From Campanula takesimana (lineage: Eukaryota; Streptophyta; Magnoliopsida; Asterales; Campanulaceae): 64,000 nt of DNA. This document shows positions 10,732-23,720 of this stretch, one piece after another. Both the position numbers and the translations under genes were made by a program. A model generated the notes under the pieces. The model ran no database searches. It had not been told where the DNA came from and saw only the letters and a list, made by a program, of their open reading frames with translations. How positions within the stretch are numbered: position 1 is the stretch's first letter; each line of letters opens with the position of its first letter. The stretch lies in NCBI GenBank assembly GCA_026119855.1, contig JAOWBW010000038.1, positions 1,849,824 through 1,913,823 of the forward strand, given 5' to 3'.

Positions 10732-13700
10732 ATGGGTGAAACTGACGGAGATCAGGTCGGCTCTTCGGGGCAAGGGGATGCCAGAGAAGAGGCTCGAATT
10801 ATGTTCCAAGGAATGTTCGAAGCAGCAATGAAAACTATAAATGATCAGAGGCAAGAAAAGGAACAGGTACCACCAAGATATGGCCTAGAACAGTTTCTGA
10901 AAATGAAGCCTATGGAGTATGATGGAGAGCCCGATGTATCTAAAACTGAAAGGTGGATTGAATCGATGGAAAAGATCTTTGATGCTTTGAGATGTTCGGA
11001 GGAAGATCAAGTCAGGTTTGCTACCTATAAATTGAATGGAGCGGCTGAGCATTGGTGGAAAGCTTTGAAAACTAAATGGGATGAGACTCATGTACCTTAT
11101 ACTTGGGAGAATTTTCTGGGAAAGTTCAAAGAACACTTCATTCCTCGAGTAGATCAAGACAGGAAGGAGATGGAATTTCTTAACTTGGAGCAAGGTTCTA
11201 TGTCAATTGCTCAATATTCAGCTAAATTTTCAGAGTTGTCCAGATATTGTACTCACCTAGTGGCAACTGAGGAGAGGAAGGCTACAAGGTTTGTGAAAGG
11301 TTTGAAAACCGTGATTAGAACTCAGCTAGTATCCCATAAGTTGCAAGATTTTCAGGATGCAGTGGATCGAGCTTACCAGGTGGAGCATGACATTGAGGAA
11401 CATAAAAGGAAGATGGAATTGTTAGGCGTTGGGAAGCAAGTTAGGCAACCACAACGTGGTGAGAGTAGAGGAAATCAAGGTGGATCTTCACAATTTAAAG
11501 GGTTTTCTCAAAGACAGTCAGGTAACAGAAATCAAAGTAATACTTCAGGGAGTCAGAGTAGAGGAGTTTGTAATTATTGTCAGAAAGAAGGGCATTCAGA
11601 AGAGAGATGTTGGAAGAAGCAGGGCAAGTGTTTGAACTGTGGTCAGTTAGGACATTTTCAGAGGGATTGCCCTAAGTATAGGATGCAAGCATCGGGAAGT
11701 GTGGTTGGGTCCTCTCAGGGTCAGAAGAGGGATTCCTCAGGCAAGCCTAAGGTTCAGGGTCTTGTCTTTGCTATTTCTCAGCAACAGGCTTCGGAGTCCT
11801 CTAATGTGATAGGAGGTATTATTTCTGTGTCTAGTTTGAGGGCACGTACACTTATAGACCCTGGCTCATCGCATTCTTATGTGTCTGTGCATTTTGCTTC
11901 TCGATTGCATATGTCTTCTGAATCTCTACCTTATGTGTTAGAGGTGTCAACTCCTATAGGGGAGTGTTTGGTGACCAATGAGGTGTTGCATTCTTGTGAT
12001 GTGCATATACGTGAGCATGTTTTACCTGCTGATTTAGTTATCTTACCATTACAAGATTTTGATGTTATCTTGGGTATGGATTGGTTGGGTAAATATCATG
12101 CGTCTGTTGATTGTGCTAATAAAGTGGTCACATTTTCTATCCCAAATGTTCCTAAATTTTCTTTTGAAACTGTTCCTTGGGGTAGAGAGATTCGAATTAT
12201 TTCTTATATGAAGGCTAGAAAGTTGTTGAATCGTGGTTGTGCGGGGTATTTGGCTAGTGTTCTTGATACTACTAAAAGGATTCCTGATATTGGGGATGTG
12301 CCTATTGTTAAAGAATTTTCAGATGTATTTTCTTCTGAGTATGCTATGCCTCCTGACCGGGAAATAGAGTTCTGTATTGACTTACTTCCAGGTACGGCTC
12401 CTATATCTGAGGCACCTTACAGAATGGCCCCAGCTGAATTGAAAGAGTTGAAGGTTCAGTTGCAAGAGTTACTTGATCGAGGATTCATTCGTCCTAGTGT
12501 ATCCCCGTGGGGAGCTCCAGTATTGTTTGTTAAAAAGAAAGATGGGTCCTTGAGGCTGTGTATTGACTACAGAAAGCTGAATCAGGTAACTATAAAGAAT
12601 AAATATCCGCTTCCTCATATTGATGATTTATTTGATCAACTTCAAGGGTCAGTTGTCTTTTCAAAACTTGACTTGAGGAGTGGGTACCATCAGTTGAAAA
12701 TCCGTTCTGAAGACATTTTTAAAACTGCTTTTCGTAGTAGATATGGCCATTATGAGTTTCTTGTTATGCCTTTCGGGTTGACTAATGCTCCGGCTGTTTT
12801 TATGGATATGATGAATAGGGTCTTTAAACCTTATCTTGATACCTTCGTGGTTGTATTTATTGATGATATTCTGGTTTATTCCAAGTCCCGGGAGGAGCAT
12901 GAACAGCATTTGCGAATGGTTTTATCTATTCTTCGTGAGAAGCAGTTGTTTGCTAAATTCAGTAAATGTGCTTTTTGGCTCAATGAAGTATCTTTTCTTG
13001 GGCATTTGATCTCCAATAAAGGTATATCAGTTGATCCATCCAAAGTTGAGGCTATTGTGAATTGGAGGAGGCCAGAATCAGTTACAGAAATTCGAAGTTT
13101 CTTGGGGTTAGCTGGGTATTACAGAAGGTTCATTGAGGGGTTTTCTAAGATTGCAACTCCCTTGACTCAGTTGACTCGAAAGAATATTCCTTATGTATGG
13201 GATGAAAAATGTCAAGCTAGTTTTGAAGAGTTGAAGAAGAGATTGACTACAGCTCCTATTCTCGCCCTACCTAATGGTAATGATGATTTGGTAGTTTATA
13301 GTGATGCTTCTAAAGAAGGCCTCGGGTGTGTATTAATGCAGAATGGAAGGGTGATTGCATATGCTTCGAGGAAGTTGACTCCGAGTGAGCAGAATTATCC
13401 TACCCATGACATGGAGCTTGCAGCTATTGTCTTTGCATTACACAAGTGGAAACATTATCTCTATGGAGCAAAGTTTGAGATTTTCACAGATCATCAGAGT
13501 TTGAAGTATCTTTTCTCCCAGAAAGAGTTGAATAACAGACAACGAAGATGGATGGAGCTATTGAAGGATTACGATTGCACCATTTCCTATCATCCGGGCA
13601 AGGCAAATGTGGTAGCTGATGCGATTAGCCGGAAGTCTTATGTAGCTTCATTGATGGTGCGGGAATGGAAGATGTTGGAGGATGCTTGAGATTGGAGTCC

Positions 13701-15192
13701 TTATGAATCTAAACATGGAGCTATTTTTGCGAACATTCGAGTAATTCCAACTTTAGTTCAACAAATAAAGGAAGCTCAGAAGGATGACCCGGAATTGGTA
13801 AAGATTATGGATAAAATCAAGGAAGGTAAATTTGAGGATTTCTCACTCAGTTCTGAAGGAGTATTGACTTTCAGAGGTCGATTGTGTGTACCTAATGTTG
13901 ATGGGATTAAACGCCAAGTTCTTGATGAAGGCCATAAATCAAGGTATACTATTCATCCCGGGAGTACTAAAATGTATCAGAATTTGAAGCAACACTTTTG
14001 GTGGAATAATATGAAGAGAGAGATAGCGGATTATGTATCCAAGTGCTTAACATGTCAACAAGTTAAAGCTGAACATCAAAGGCCTGCAGGATTGCTTCAA
14101 CCGTTAGAGATTCCGGAATGGAAGTGGGAACATGTTACCATGGATTTTGTGACAGGGTTACCTCGTACTCGAAGAAGGTTTGATGCGGTTTGGGTGATTG
14201 TTGATAGATTGACAAAGTCTTCTCATTTTCTACCTATTGAGATCGGTTATTCTATGGAAAAGCTTGCAACTCTGTACATTAATGAGATCGTGAGGTTACA
14301 TAGAGTTCCAGTGAGCATTGTATCTGATCGTGACCCTAGATTCACATCTCGGTTTTGGCAAGCGTTTCAGAAGGCTTTGGGTTCAGAGTTGAGATTTAGT
14401 ACAGCTTTTCATCCTCAAACAGATGGCCAGTCCGAGAGAACTATCCATATTCTTGAGGATATGTTGAGGGCTTGCTCAGTGGATTTTTCAGATTCGTGGG
14501 ATATTCATTTGCCTCTCGTAGAGTTTGCTTATAATAACAGTTTTCAGTCCAGTATTGGGATGGCTCCTTATGAAGCCTTGTATGGAAGGAAATGTCGGTC
14601 TCCTATCTGTTGGGATGAAGTGGGAGAAGCCAAGATTTGGGGTGTTCAGATGGTTAATGATTCAGTTGAGAAGGTTAAACTTATTCGAGATCGTTTGAGT
14701 ACTGCCCAGAGTAGACAGAAAAGCTACGCTGATCATCGGAGACGAGATCTTGAGTTCGAAAAAGGTGACTTTGTGTTTTTGAAGGTTTCCCCTAAGGTTG
14801 GTATTCGAAGATATGGAAAGAAAGGCAAGCTTGCTCCGAGGTATATTGGTCCATTTGAGATTCTTGGAAGAGTGGGGGATCGAGCTTATCGTCTTGCATT
14901 ACCTCCTTCTCTTGATAAGATCCATAATGTGTTTCATGTTTCTATGCTTCGGAAGTATGTGTATGATTCTTCTCATGTTCTATCTGCGATACCCGAGAAT
15001 ATTGAGCCGAGTATGTTTTATGAGGAACATCCGGTCCAAGTCATTGATTCGAAGGTGCAAGAATTGAGAAACAAAAGTATCCCTCTTGTTCGAGTTGTGT
15101 GGAGGAATCACAATGTGGAAGAATCGAGTTGGGAACTTCGGGAAGAGATTGAGAGGAAGTACCCTTGGTTGTTTGAGGGCCTCGGTAAGTAA
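10732..15192 (+). pseudogene. Ty3/gypsy gag-pol polyprotein with one in-frame stop
   Basis: A single frame of 1487 codons including the terminal stop, interrupted by TGA at 13687-13689 (codon 986). Order: Gag capsid region (about residues 75-200); two CCHC zinc knuckles (C280-C293 and C300-C313); aspartic protease with DPGSS at D376; reverse transcriptase with FIDD (D711, D712); RNase H with SDAS at D858; then, after the stop, the integrase HHCC zinc-binding region (about 13930-14065), the DDE core (D codon 14143, D codon 14326, E codon 14434), and a chromodomain-like end (about 15035-15180). The DPG protease variant occurs in many plant copies. The start ATG at 10732 follows a 110-base leader. 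Without readthrough, integrase would not be made. Confidence 0.95.
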
Positions 15193-15214
15193 CCTTAAAA
15201 TTCGGGACGAATTT

Positions 15215-15232
15215 TCTTTAAGGGGGAGTGAT
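15215..15232 (+). other. Polypurine tract of the Tekay-like element
   Basis: TTTAAGGGGGAGTGAT runs directly into the 3' LTR; this purine run is the expected plus-strand primer. Confidence 0.85.
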
Positions 15233-17342
15233 TGTAGCGACCCCAAAACCCGTCCCTATTTATTTTATATTTTTGGGGATTTTTATTTGACTTATATGTG
15301 CATTTTATGTGTTGCATCATATTATATGATTTGCATATCATACTTGATTATTTGTGTTATTTACTTAGTTAGTAAACATAATGATTAAAGGAGTTAAATG
15401 ATTAAGTTGAAACTTTAGGGTCCTTGTTGAAATTATAAGTTAAGGGGCTTAAGCGTTAACTTTGAAAGTCCAGTGACCAATTTGTAAAATTGGGTGAAGA
15501 TTTTTTATAAAAAACTTTCCCCTTCTCTCTCTTCCTTCTCTGTGTTGATTTCTTTCTACAACTTTCTCTACGTTTCAGTTAGGGTGAAAGAAAAAAAAAA
15601 GGTAACTTCAACCCATTTCGATTTAATTCTTTTTATTTACTTACCCGTTTTAAAAACTAATTATATAAAAATGATCAGGGCGTCGAGTAGGTCATTTCTA
15701 GCCGGACAAAACTTATTTCAGCGTTACTTTTTCGGGAACTAGGTAAGTTACTAATTCCCCTTTAAATGTTAAAATAGTCATATATGCTATATATGATACT
15801 CCTACTTGTTAATTTTGTGTTTTGGGTAATATTTGCTATACTTGAAATTTTGGGACAAAGGGAGTATATGGAATTGGGTTTTGCTGAGTATGGGAATGGG
15901 TTAGCAACAAAGTTGTAATCCTATGAAAGTTGTTAATGAAAGTGTCTAAGTTGTGTAGTAGATATGTTATGCTTGTGAAACAAAAGGAGTAAACTTTGGT
16001 TAAGTTTTTAGGCCTGCCGGGTGATGTGGGCGGCCGCCCAAAAATGGGTGTGCGGCCGCACATCTATCTGAAGGATTTTCTTCTTGGGACAGAGTATTTT
16101 GGGCGGCCGCACAGCCCCGTTTGGGCGACCGCCCAGTTGTCTGAAAAAGTTTAGAGTTTTCAACTAAGGAGTTTAGAGATCAACCTTGGTCTAGTTTTTG
16201 GGTAGTGTCCTAAAGTACTTAGATGATTGTTGTGGAATGTTAGTAATGGATTAAATGTCCTTTTTATGGACTCTTTATATGGATTCTTTGTGTGCATCTT
16301 GTGATGTATTTGGCTTAGTTCCTTCTTGGATTAAATGCCCCGGGTTTTGTTTAGCAAGTATTCATTACTGTGCTTCTTGTTAAAAGTCCAGCTGGTCTTG
16401 TTGTGGAGTCAGCCAATGGAAGAATTATAGTGGTACAGGTAAGTCCACTATAAGGTTTTCCATTGGAGCTTGTGAGTCAGGCGGTGGGAGAATTATAGTG
16501 GCACACAAGCCAAGTTCACTATAAGATGTCCACTGTGCCTTTTAGTTTCCCCAGTCCAGATTGGCCTTGGATGGGATGAATTGCTCCCTTTGGTGAGTAT
16601 TTGGGTTATGACTTTGTGTCATATTTCCCTCTCTGGTTACTTGGTTCTATTGGTTATGGTTGGTTTTCGGGATCCCGACGGCTTCAGCTATTTATGCTGT
16701 TCAGATGGTTTTCTCTGATGGGTTTCTCAGATGGTATTCTCATCAGTTATGGTTATTGGGTAAACCTTGGCTTTGGTATCCACCGGAGTGTGGGCAATGT
16801 GATAAAAGTGATATATGAGTTGATGTTATGTGTTATATGCTATATGATTACTGTTGATATTGTTTCTTTATGATCATCATATCAGCATGTAACCTAGTTG
16901 CATTTTAGTAGCTTACTGAGATTCATTCTCACCCCTTATTTGTTTACTGTTTTAGATAAAGGCGGGTCCAGGGGATAGGACACTCGGCACGGGAGGACGT
17001 TGGTTTGGTAAGAGTTGGGACTTGTTTTGTTGAAGGTTACATTATGTAAATGTAAACCCTTTGGGTAGAGTACCCGTACTTTCTTATGGTCACATCTATT
17101 TTGGTAAGGGTTGATGTATGTATATTTGTTTAAAAGTTTGTAAGCCTTCGGGCTAAGTACTTTCGTTGTGAAAGTGTTTGTAAAAGTTTGTTTCAAGTTA
17201 AGTGAAGTCTTTGAACTTCAAGTGTGTTTTGTTCCACTTTCTAAAAGTATATTTCGAAAAATTTTCTAAAAAGGTTTTATAACGTCTTCCGTTCGTGTCC
17301 CGAGCGTGGGGCCAAGTAGGACCACGGGTCTGGGGCGCGACA
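15233..17342 (+). repeat. 3' LTR of the Tekay-like element
   Basis: 2110 bp, nearly identical to the 5' LTR; differences include A/T at 15336, an extra G near 15446 and an inserted C near 17164. It repeats the palindromes (16027-16135) and the intron-like borders. The adjacent TGAAT duplicates the target. Confidence 0.95.
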
Positions 17343-18125
17343 TGAATGATCTATATTACAAAGAAACATAACATGAGTTCCAACTTTCAAATTCAATTCA
17401 TGATTAGGAACACCAGAACACTTAATTCCATTTAAGAACTCGGGAGTATGAATGTCGTTTAACATACCAACACTTCTATCAGACTGACTTGGAGAATCTG
17501 AGTTCAAATACGTTATTCCCTCTAATTTGTTAATTGATACCATATATTCATTTATCGAATAAACCACATCTATAGTTGGTGCTAAAATAGCACTTTTCTC
17601 GAGATACGATAAATCATCATTATCCTTGCCAAATTTTGGATAATTACTCTTGACAATCGCTGATATGGGATCATTGAAATCCTTTATTAAAAACTCATCA
17701 GGAATATCTACAGAAGCACATCCATCATTTGGTTCACCAATCTTTCCATCTCCAATTTGTGCAATCCATTTAGCAAAGAGTTTCAAATCTTCACAACTAT
17801 CGTTCGACCCAACGTTTTGTAATCTCATATTTGTTGTGAGACGTAATACTGTGCAGTCCCTCCACAAATATGATGAATTAATGGTGGCATGAACAATATC
17901 TTGCCTACTACCCTTAGGGATAACTGGTAGTATTTGTCGAAAATCTCCACCAAACACCACTGTCTTATCACCAAATGGAAGATAACCTCTTGATGGATGG
18001 ACCGCATTCATAATATCTCTCATAGTTCGATCCAATGCTTCAAAATAATACTTATGCATCATTGGTGCCTCGCCCCATATGATAAGCTTCGTCTTTATTA
18101 TCAGCCCTGCAAGAGGGGTTTTCTG
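17343..18125 (-). pseudogene. Helitron PIF1-like helicase, upstream part
   Basis: Minus-strand frame reading TPLAGLIIKTKLIIWGEAPM, then GGDFRQILPVIPKGSRQD and LTTNMRLQ, typical of Helitron-encoded PIF1 helicases. The Walker B sequence, usually DEAPM, reads GEAPM, so the metal-coordinating Asp is replaced by Gly. A plausible acceptor TTTTCAG precedes the segment (about 18130), but no upstream exon with the Walker A P-loop was found. The frame joins the piece at 8513 through the duplicated TGAAT, giving NIDHS|LGLCDGT. This copy could not encode an active helicase. Confidence 0.85.
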
Positions 18126-19365
18126 TCTGAAAACAGTAAGATATTAGATTTTTTAGATAAATAAATAAATGCAACAAATATAGGTTTAGTGAAGTGCATA
18201 TTATAACATTGTTTGACATATATTTAAAGTAGCAAATATTTTTGAAGTGTCTGTCTATTATATGAAAAAATGGATAGCACATTGTCTCTTTTTTTTTTTT
18301 CAGAACCATAGTTCTTTACTTCCCACTTCTACTCTTTTTGGGACTACACTTTTAGTGTGAAATTTAGTTTTTTTAGTCTCATTTTTTGAAACGTGGATGT
18401 TCATTAGTGGAGTATTTTAGATTTAGAAATACAAATCGGTTTCGTAGCAATTAAATTTAGCTTAGACAAAAAAAAAGGCAATAAGAATCTTCTTTGAGAA
18501 ATTAGGAATATGAGAATAAAGGTGGATGCATGATTTTCAACATTTTTTAGTTTTAAAAAGTGTCCAATAATAATAATCTACTTAGAAAGTATTATATCTA
18601 AGAATATCTATTCCATCCTTAAAAATATGTCTGGTGTTTTTAGTTTGCGAGTATAATATTATCTCACTAAAGAAAATATTTAAATGCTGACGTATTTTCA
18701 ATGTAGATAGTTGAATAAGAAAGAAAAAAAAAGGTAAGAATAGTAAATGGATAGTTGTTGTGAATATCACAAATGAATACCATTATTTAAAAATTGTTAA
18801 AAAAATCATTTTTAAATTTATACATGTGAAATAACTGAAATGATAATTTTTGTACATTAAAATGAGACATAAATAATATCTATTTATCTAATTTTCCCTT
18901 TCTGTACATTTTCAGGGTCACTCTCAAATGATTCCTACGTAATATGAGAAACGGGAAGACTATAAAATGGTCACTATTTGTTATATATAATAATATGTAA
19001 ATAATATTATATTTTTAAAGAATTTGAATAGTGACATAAGAATATACATTTAAAATAAGGGAGTATAAGTAAAAAAATATTTAATAAAATGAACATGCAT
19101 AAATTTGGTGGGTGGGTTACTACGAGGCTATTTGGTTAAACTATAGAAAATTCTCATTTCCCATTTTTTAAATAAAATTAGTCTTTTTTTAAACATTATT
19201 AAGGATACAAAATTATTAAATATTTAAAATTAATAATATAATTTTAAAATATTTGAAATTTGTAGAATTTAAAAATATGTAAAAATTAAAAATAACACTA
19301 TTAATTTGAGAGGGAAAAAAATATTATAGAAGAAGATAACAATTTCATTGTTATATCGATAATAG
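18126..19365. other. Helitron interior, AT-rich
   Basis: Very AT-rich with a few short frames, none with recognisable domains. The missing 5' part of the helicase and any Rep domain would be expected here or beyond 25532, but neither is visible. Confidence 0.5.
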
Positions 19366-20423
19366 TGTAACGCCCATCCTTAATCTCTTTAAATATTTGA
19401 CTTATTTGTTAAATTCTTGACTTGCTTGTTAAATTCTTGGCTAGCATATTTATATGCTATTTTATTTGAGTTAATTTATTTAACTACTTTAGAAAGTTAA
19501 GGTGGTTAAATGTCAAAGTTGAAAGTTTAGGAGCCTTTTTGTCAAAGTTAGAACTTGAGGGGCCTAGTTGCAATTTTTGAAACTTGTTTAGGATAAAATT
19601 TGGTTGATCCCTCTCTCTGAGTCATTTTCCTCTCCAACTAAGTTTACGCTCCCTCTGTTTCATAAAGAAGGTTTAGGATTCTTCCTATTCTCGACTCCTC
19701 GAGCTTAATTATTCCTCTGTTCGTGATTCTGGTCCCGGATAAATATTCGTGGCGTTGAATAGAGCGTTTCCTGCCGATCATAAATTAATTTGGGTCAACT
19801 TGATTTTTGACTAGGTAAGTTATTAGCTCCCCCTTACTTATAATAACATGCATATATGTTATTCCCGCTACTTGTTCTTGTTAAAATTGTATTTTGAGCA
19901 ATTTTAGTGATACTTGTAATTTTGGGACGAAGGGAGTATAAATATGCTCCGTACAAGAGAAACTTGGAAAATTAGTTCAAATTAGTTAACCTCCTGGGTT
20001 GGGTTGTTGGTTTGCTAAAAGAGTAGTAGGAAATTACACTCCTATTCGTGAGACGGTAAAATAGTAACTTGATTTAAATATTATTAGAAAAATTGTACTA
20101 TTATTTGTGGTACGGGGAAATGAATGGAAGTGTCTCTAAAATAGTAACTTGTATTGGGGTAGTATTTGTTGTCCCTAGACAGTTCTTGTTTCTAGCTTAT
20201 TTGCTAGGCATGTCTTCCGCTGTATGTAACCATTTTGGTTTTAATTTTTTTGGTCTAGAACTCGTGTGAGCTATCTTAGCTCCATACTCTTGAGTATACA
20301 TATCATGTCAGTTTTGTTTTTAACAGGTATTGTTCCTGTTTCCCGTTAGTTTCTTGTTTCTTGTTAGTTACGCGCACCAGGTTCGAGGTTCTATTAGAGA
20401 ATCCCGGGACTTGGGGCGTGTCA
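19366..20423 (+). repeat. 5' LTR, internally deleted
   Basis: Matches the 3' LTR until GTGTCTCTAAA (about 20140), then carries 13 bases, AAATAGTAACTTG, also found upstream in the same LTR (near 20060), and resumes at TGTATTGGGG. The missing part corresponds to about 22475-25250. Confidence 0.92.
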
Positions 20424-21699
20424 GGTTGGTATCAGAGCTATGGTTTAGCTCTAAGCCTGGATAGGGTCTATGGCCTAGGTTGGGTTAGTCTTGGGTGTGT
20501 TTTCGACGCCGAGTGCTTCGTTACTTGTTTTCATATCAGGCATAGGACTGGTGTTGATAGTGTTGATCCAATTAGATTAGATGGATTGAGAATCGAGAGC
20601 GCGAGTCTTTAAAGACTTAGGCGTATCTATCTTGTCTTGTGGACATTGTTTCGTGCTATATATGCATGATTGTCCTTATCTCGTGAATTACATGGAAGTG
20701 TATTCTCTAGTAAGAGACTACATGCTTGATATCGTTATGTATAAGAGCTTGATAGAAGTGTGTGTGATAACACCCTATACGTTCTATGTTGACTTGGTCA
20801 TGTTACCTAGATGGGACATTGATGTGATACGTGTTATGATTTGGCTTTCTATATGTTATGCCATTCTTGTTTACCATAATAGATGGTGAATAGTTCTATG
20901 CTAGTATGCTTGACTATTTTTATGAGCATGATATAATCATATATAATATTCATGTCCTGCATTGAAAGTCTAGAAAGGGTTCTTGAGATTGTACTGGGTA
21001 TTTAACCTATGCGATTGACAGTGGAATTCCTACTGAGTAGTGCATGTTACTTGATGAGAACCTGGGTTATCTTGAGTGGTTACAGTGCAAATACAGTGCT
21101 GACATCTGGATTAATGTTCTTGACCTTGATTGAGTTAAAAGAGTTGAAGATTCAACTTGAGAAATTTCTTGATAGAGGATATATCTATGTTGAAGTGAGT
21201 ATCTGTGTTGACCTATAAGTGGAAACAACCAAGGTACGCGTATTCTTGAGATATTCTTGATCTTGTTAGAGATTCATTAATGAATTTCGAGGGCAGCTCT
21301 ATCGTTAATTATTTGACACTGAGAGCTACATCTTTCGATGGATTTTCTCGATGGATTGATATACGTGAAGTCAGTTTTGAATATTGAAACGATGGATGAC
21401 CACGACTTCAGTATCTGAGATTGCCTAGTGGATTTGACTAGTATTACAGTGATCTGGAGGATATGACCAGTTCTATTATTTTAGTGGATATGTCAAGTTT
21501 CACCGATATAGTGGATTGACTAATCGAGTCTGCTTGACTTTATGTGTTTTGATGTTATAATTGATACATCTAAATTGCATAGAATATTTGTGAGTATCTG
21601 TGCATAGTCGTGATGTTCTTGAGTTCTATTTGCTGATTATATATGTTATAATCTTGATCAGTAAAATTCGAGGACGATTTTTTTTTAAGGTGGGGAGGA
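20424..21699 (+). pseudogene. Ty3 pol relics and primer sites
   Basis: The primer site TGGTATCAGAGC is at 20427-20438. Scattered frames keep echoes of Ty3 pol: YVDLVMLPRWDIDVIRVMIW (about 20790-20850) resembles the protease C-terminal part, and LKELKIQLEKFLDRGYIY (about 21140-21195) matches the start of reverse transcriptase. Frames are broken and large parts are missing. The polypurine tract AAGGTGGGGAGGA ends at 21699. Confidence 0.75.
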
Positions 21700-22857
21700 T
21701 GTAACGCCCATCCTTAATCTCGTTAAATATTTGACTTATTTGTTAAATTCTTGACTTGCTTGTTAAATTCTTGGCTAGCATATTTATATGCTATTTTATT
21801 TGAGTTAATTTATTTAACTACTTTAGAAAGTTAAGGTGGTTAAATGTCAAAGTTGAAAGTTTAGGGGCCTTTTTGTCAAAGTTAGAACTTGAGGGGCCTA
21901 GTTGCAATTTTTGAAACTTGTTTAGGATAAAACTTGGTTGATCCCTCTCTCTGAGTCATTTTCCTCTCCAACTAAGTTTACGCTTCCTCTGTTTCATAAA
22001 GAAGGTTTAGGATTCTTCCTATTCTCGACTCCTCGAGCTTAATTATTCCTCTGTTCGTGATTCTGGTCCCGGATAAATATTCGTGGCGTTGAATAGAGCG
22101 TTTCCTGCCGATCATAAATTAATTTGGGTCAACTTGATTTTTGACTAGGTAAGTTATTAGCTCCCCCTTACTTGTAATAACATGCATATATGTTATTCCC
22201 GCTACTTGTTCTTGTTAAAATTGTGTTTTGAGCAATTTTAGTGATACTTGTAATTTTGGGACGAAGGGAGTATAAATATGCTGCGTACAAGAGAAACTTG
22301 GAAAATTAGTTCAAATTAGTTAACCTCCTGGGTTGGGTTGTTGGTTTGCTAAAAGAGTAGTAGGAAATTACACTCCTATTCGTGAGACGGTAAAATAGTA
22401 ACTTGATTTAAATATTATTAGAAAAATTGTACTATTATTTGTGGTACGGGGAAATGAATGGAAGTGTCTCTAAATGGGTATAGTAGTATAATATAAAATT
22501 GTACTTATACTTTTGGGGACGGTGAAATATTTAATTGGGAATAAAAGAAGATTATTCTATTACTTATGGGACGGGGATAAATTAATAAAGTGTCCCTATA
22601 GAAGTGTTCTGGGCATGTTAACATGCACTCTTGAATGTTAGAAAGTGTTAGTGGGTTTATACTCCTACATTTGAGACGGAGAATTTGTAAGTATAAAAGT
22701 CTCTGTTGAAATAAGAAAGTATAATTGAAATGAGTGATTTAAGCTTGTTATTATACTCCTGGGTTTGATAATATATTGATAAAAATTATACTCCTACGCT
22801 CGGGACGGAAAATTATTTAACCTGGGAAAGAATTCGGATTTTGGCATTTTTGGGCCT

Positions 22858-22966
22858 TGGGCGACCGCCCATTTTGGGCTGGGCGACCGCCCATCTATCT
22901 GAAGTATTTTGTTCTTGGAAAGCCTGATTTTGGGCGACCGCCCACACCATTTTGTGCGGCCGCCCA
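22858..22966. repeat. Array of four GC-rich palindromes in the giant LTR
   Basis: TGGGCGACCGCCCA at 22858, 22880 and 22931, and TGTGCGGCCGCCCA at 22953. The spacer CATCTATCTGAAG after the second unit is shared with the array at 9307, so the arrays are homologous although unit sequences have shifted. Confidence 0.9.
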
Positions 22967-23439
22967 TATGTCCTGAAAAATTGTAAAACTTGTTTAATGA
23001 TTGTATAAGTTGGAAATAACCCTTGTTAAGGCATATATCCTTAGGATAAGATGTCCTAGTAAGTATTGTGATACCTTAGGGGCATTAAAACAATGACTTG
23101 AGATTGAATATCCTATGTAGGGGATTAAGAACTCGTAAGTATGAGTTGTCTAGCTCATTTACTTAATTTGAACTCGAATTATTCTTGGTCTAGGTTTAGG
23201 GTACTACCCTAGATGGCCTAGATGAGTGTTGTAGAACACTCTAGTACTGGAAAATAGTCCCTTTGTGAACAAATGAAATGTGAACTTGAATCATAATTAA
23301 ATGATAACTTGAGTATAAGAGTAGTAACTCTTTTATGTGTCTTGAAGTCAATGTTTGTGTACCTTAGGGACACCAACTAATGTCTAGAGCTTGAATGTCC
23401 TAAGAAAAGGATTGGAAAATAATATGTGAAAGATGTATA

Positions 23440-23720
23440 ATTCATCTACTTAGCTTGAACTCGAAGTATAAGATGTTTAACTCTTGTACATGTTTAACCA
23501 TCCAAAGAAATGGATTGAGAACTTGGATATAAGATGATAAGATCTTGTATATGTATTGAATGTCCTGAATGTCCTGAATGTCGTGAATGTCTTAAGATGA
23601 GACAGTAATTTGAAGTATAAGACAATAAAATCTCGTACATGACTTGAACATCCAAATAATTGGATTAAGACTTGAATATAAGATTATAAAATCTTGTACG
23701 TGCCTTGACACCAATATAGG
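23440..23720. repeat. Degenerate minisatellite in the LTR
   Basis: Several imperfect units of the form GAACTTGNATATAAGAT, ATCTTGTACATG, AACATCCAAA, plus a short TGTCCTGAA run at 23556-23592. Internal duplication probably explains part of this LTR's length. Confidence 0.6.

Larger units (their letters stand above)
8514..17342 (+). mobile_element. Young Ty3/gypsy (Tekay/Del-like) LTR retrotransposon
   Basis: 8829 bp, TG...CA ends, flanked by the 5 bp duplication TGAAT (8509-8513 and 17343-17347). It has two about 2.1 kb LTRs, a Met-tRNA primer site, one long gag-pol frame with a C-terminal chromodomain-like segment, and a polypurine tract. I counted seven substitutions and two one-base indels between the LTRs, which points to recent insertion. 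The integrase chromodomain places it with plant chromoviruses. It landed inside the helicase frame of the surrounding Helitron. One in-frame stop separates RNase H from integrase. Confidence 0.97.

Noticed and set aside
78..20438. tRNA gene fragments (TGGTATCAGAGC at several places)
   Set aside because: Each is a 12-base primer-binding site next to an LTR; no cloverleaf or box A/B pair is present.
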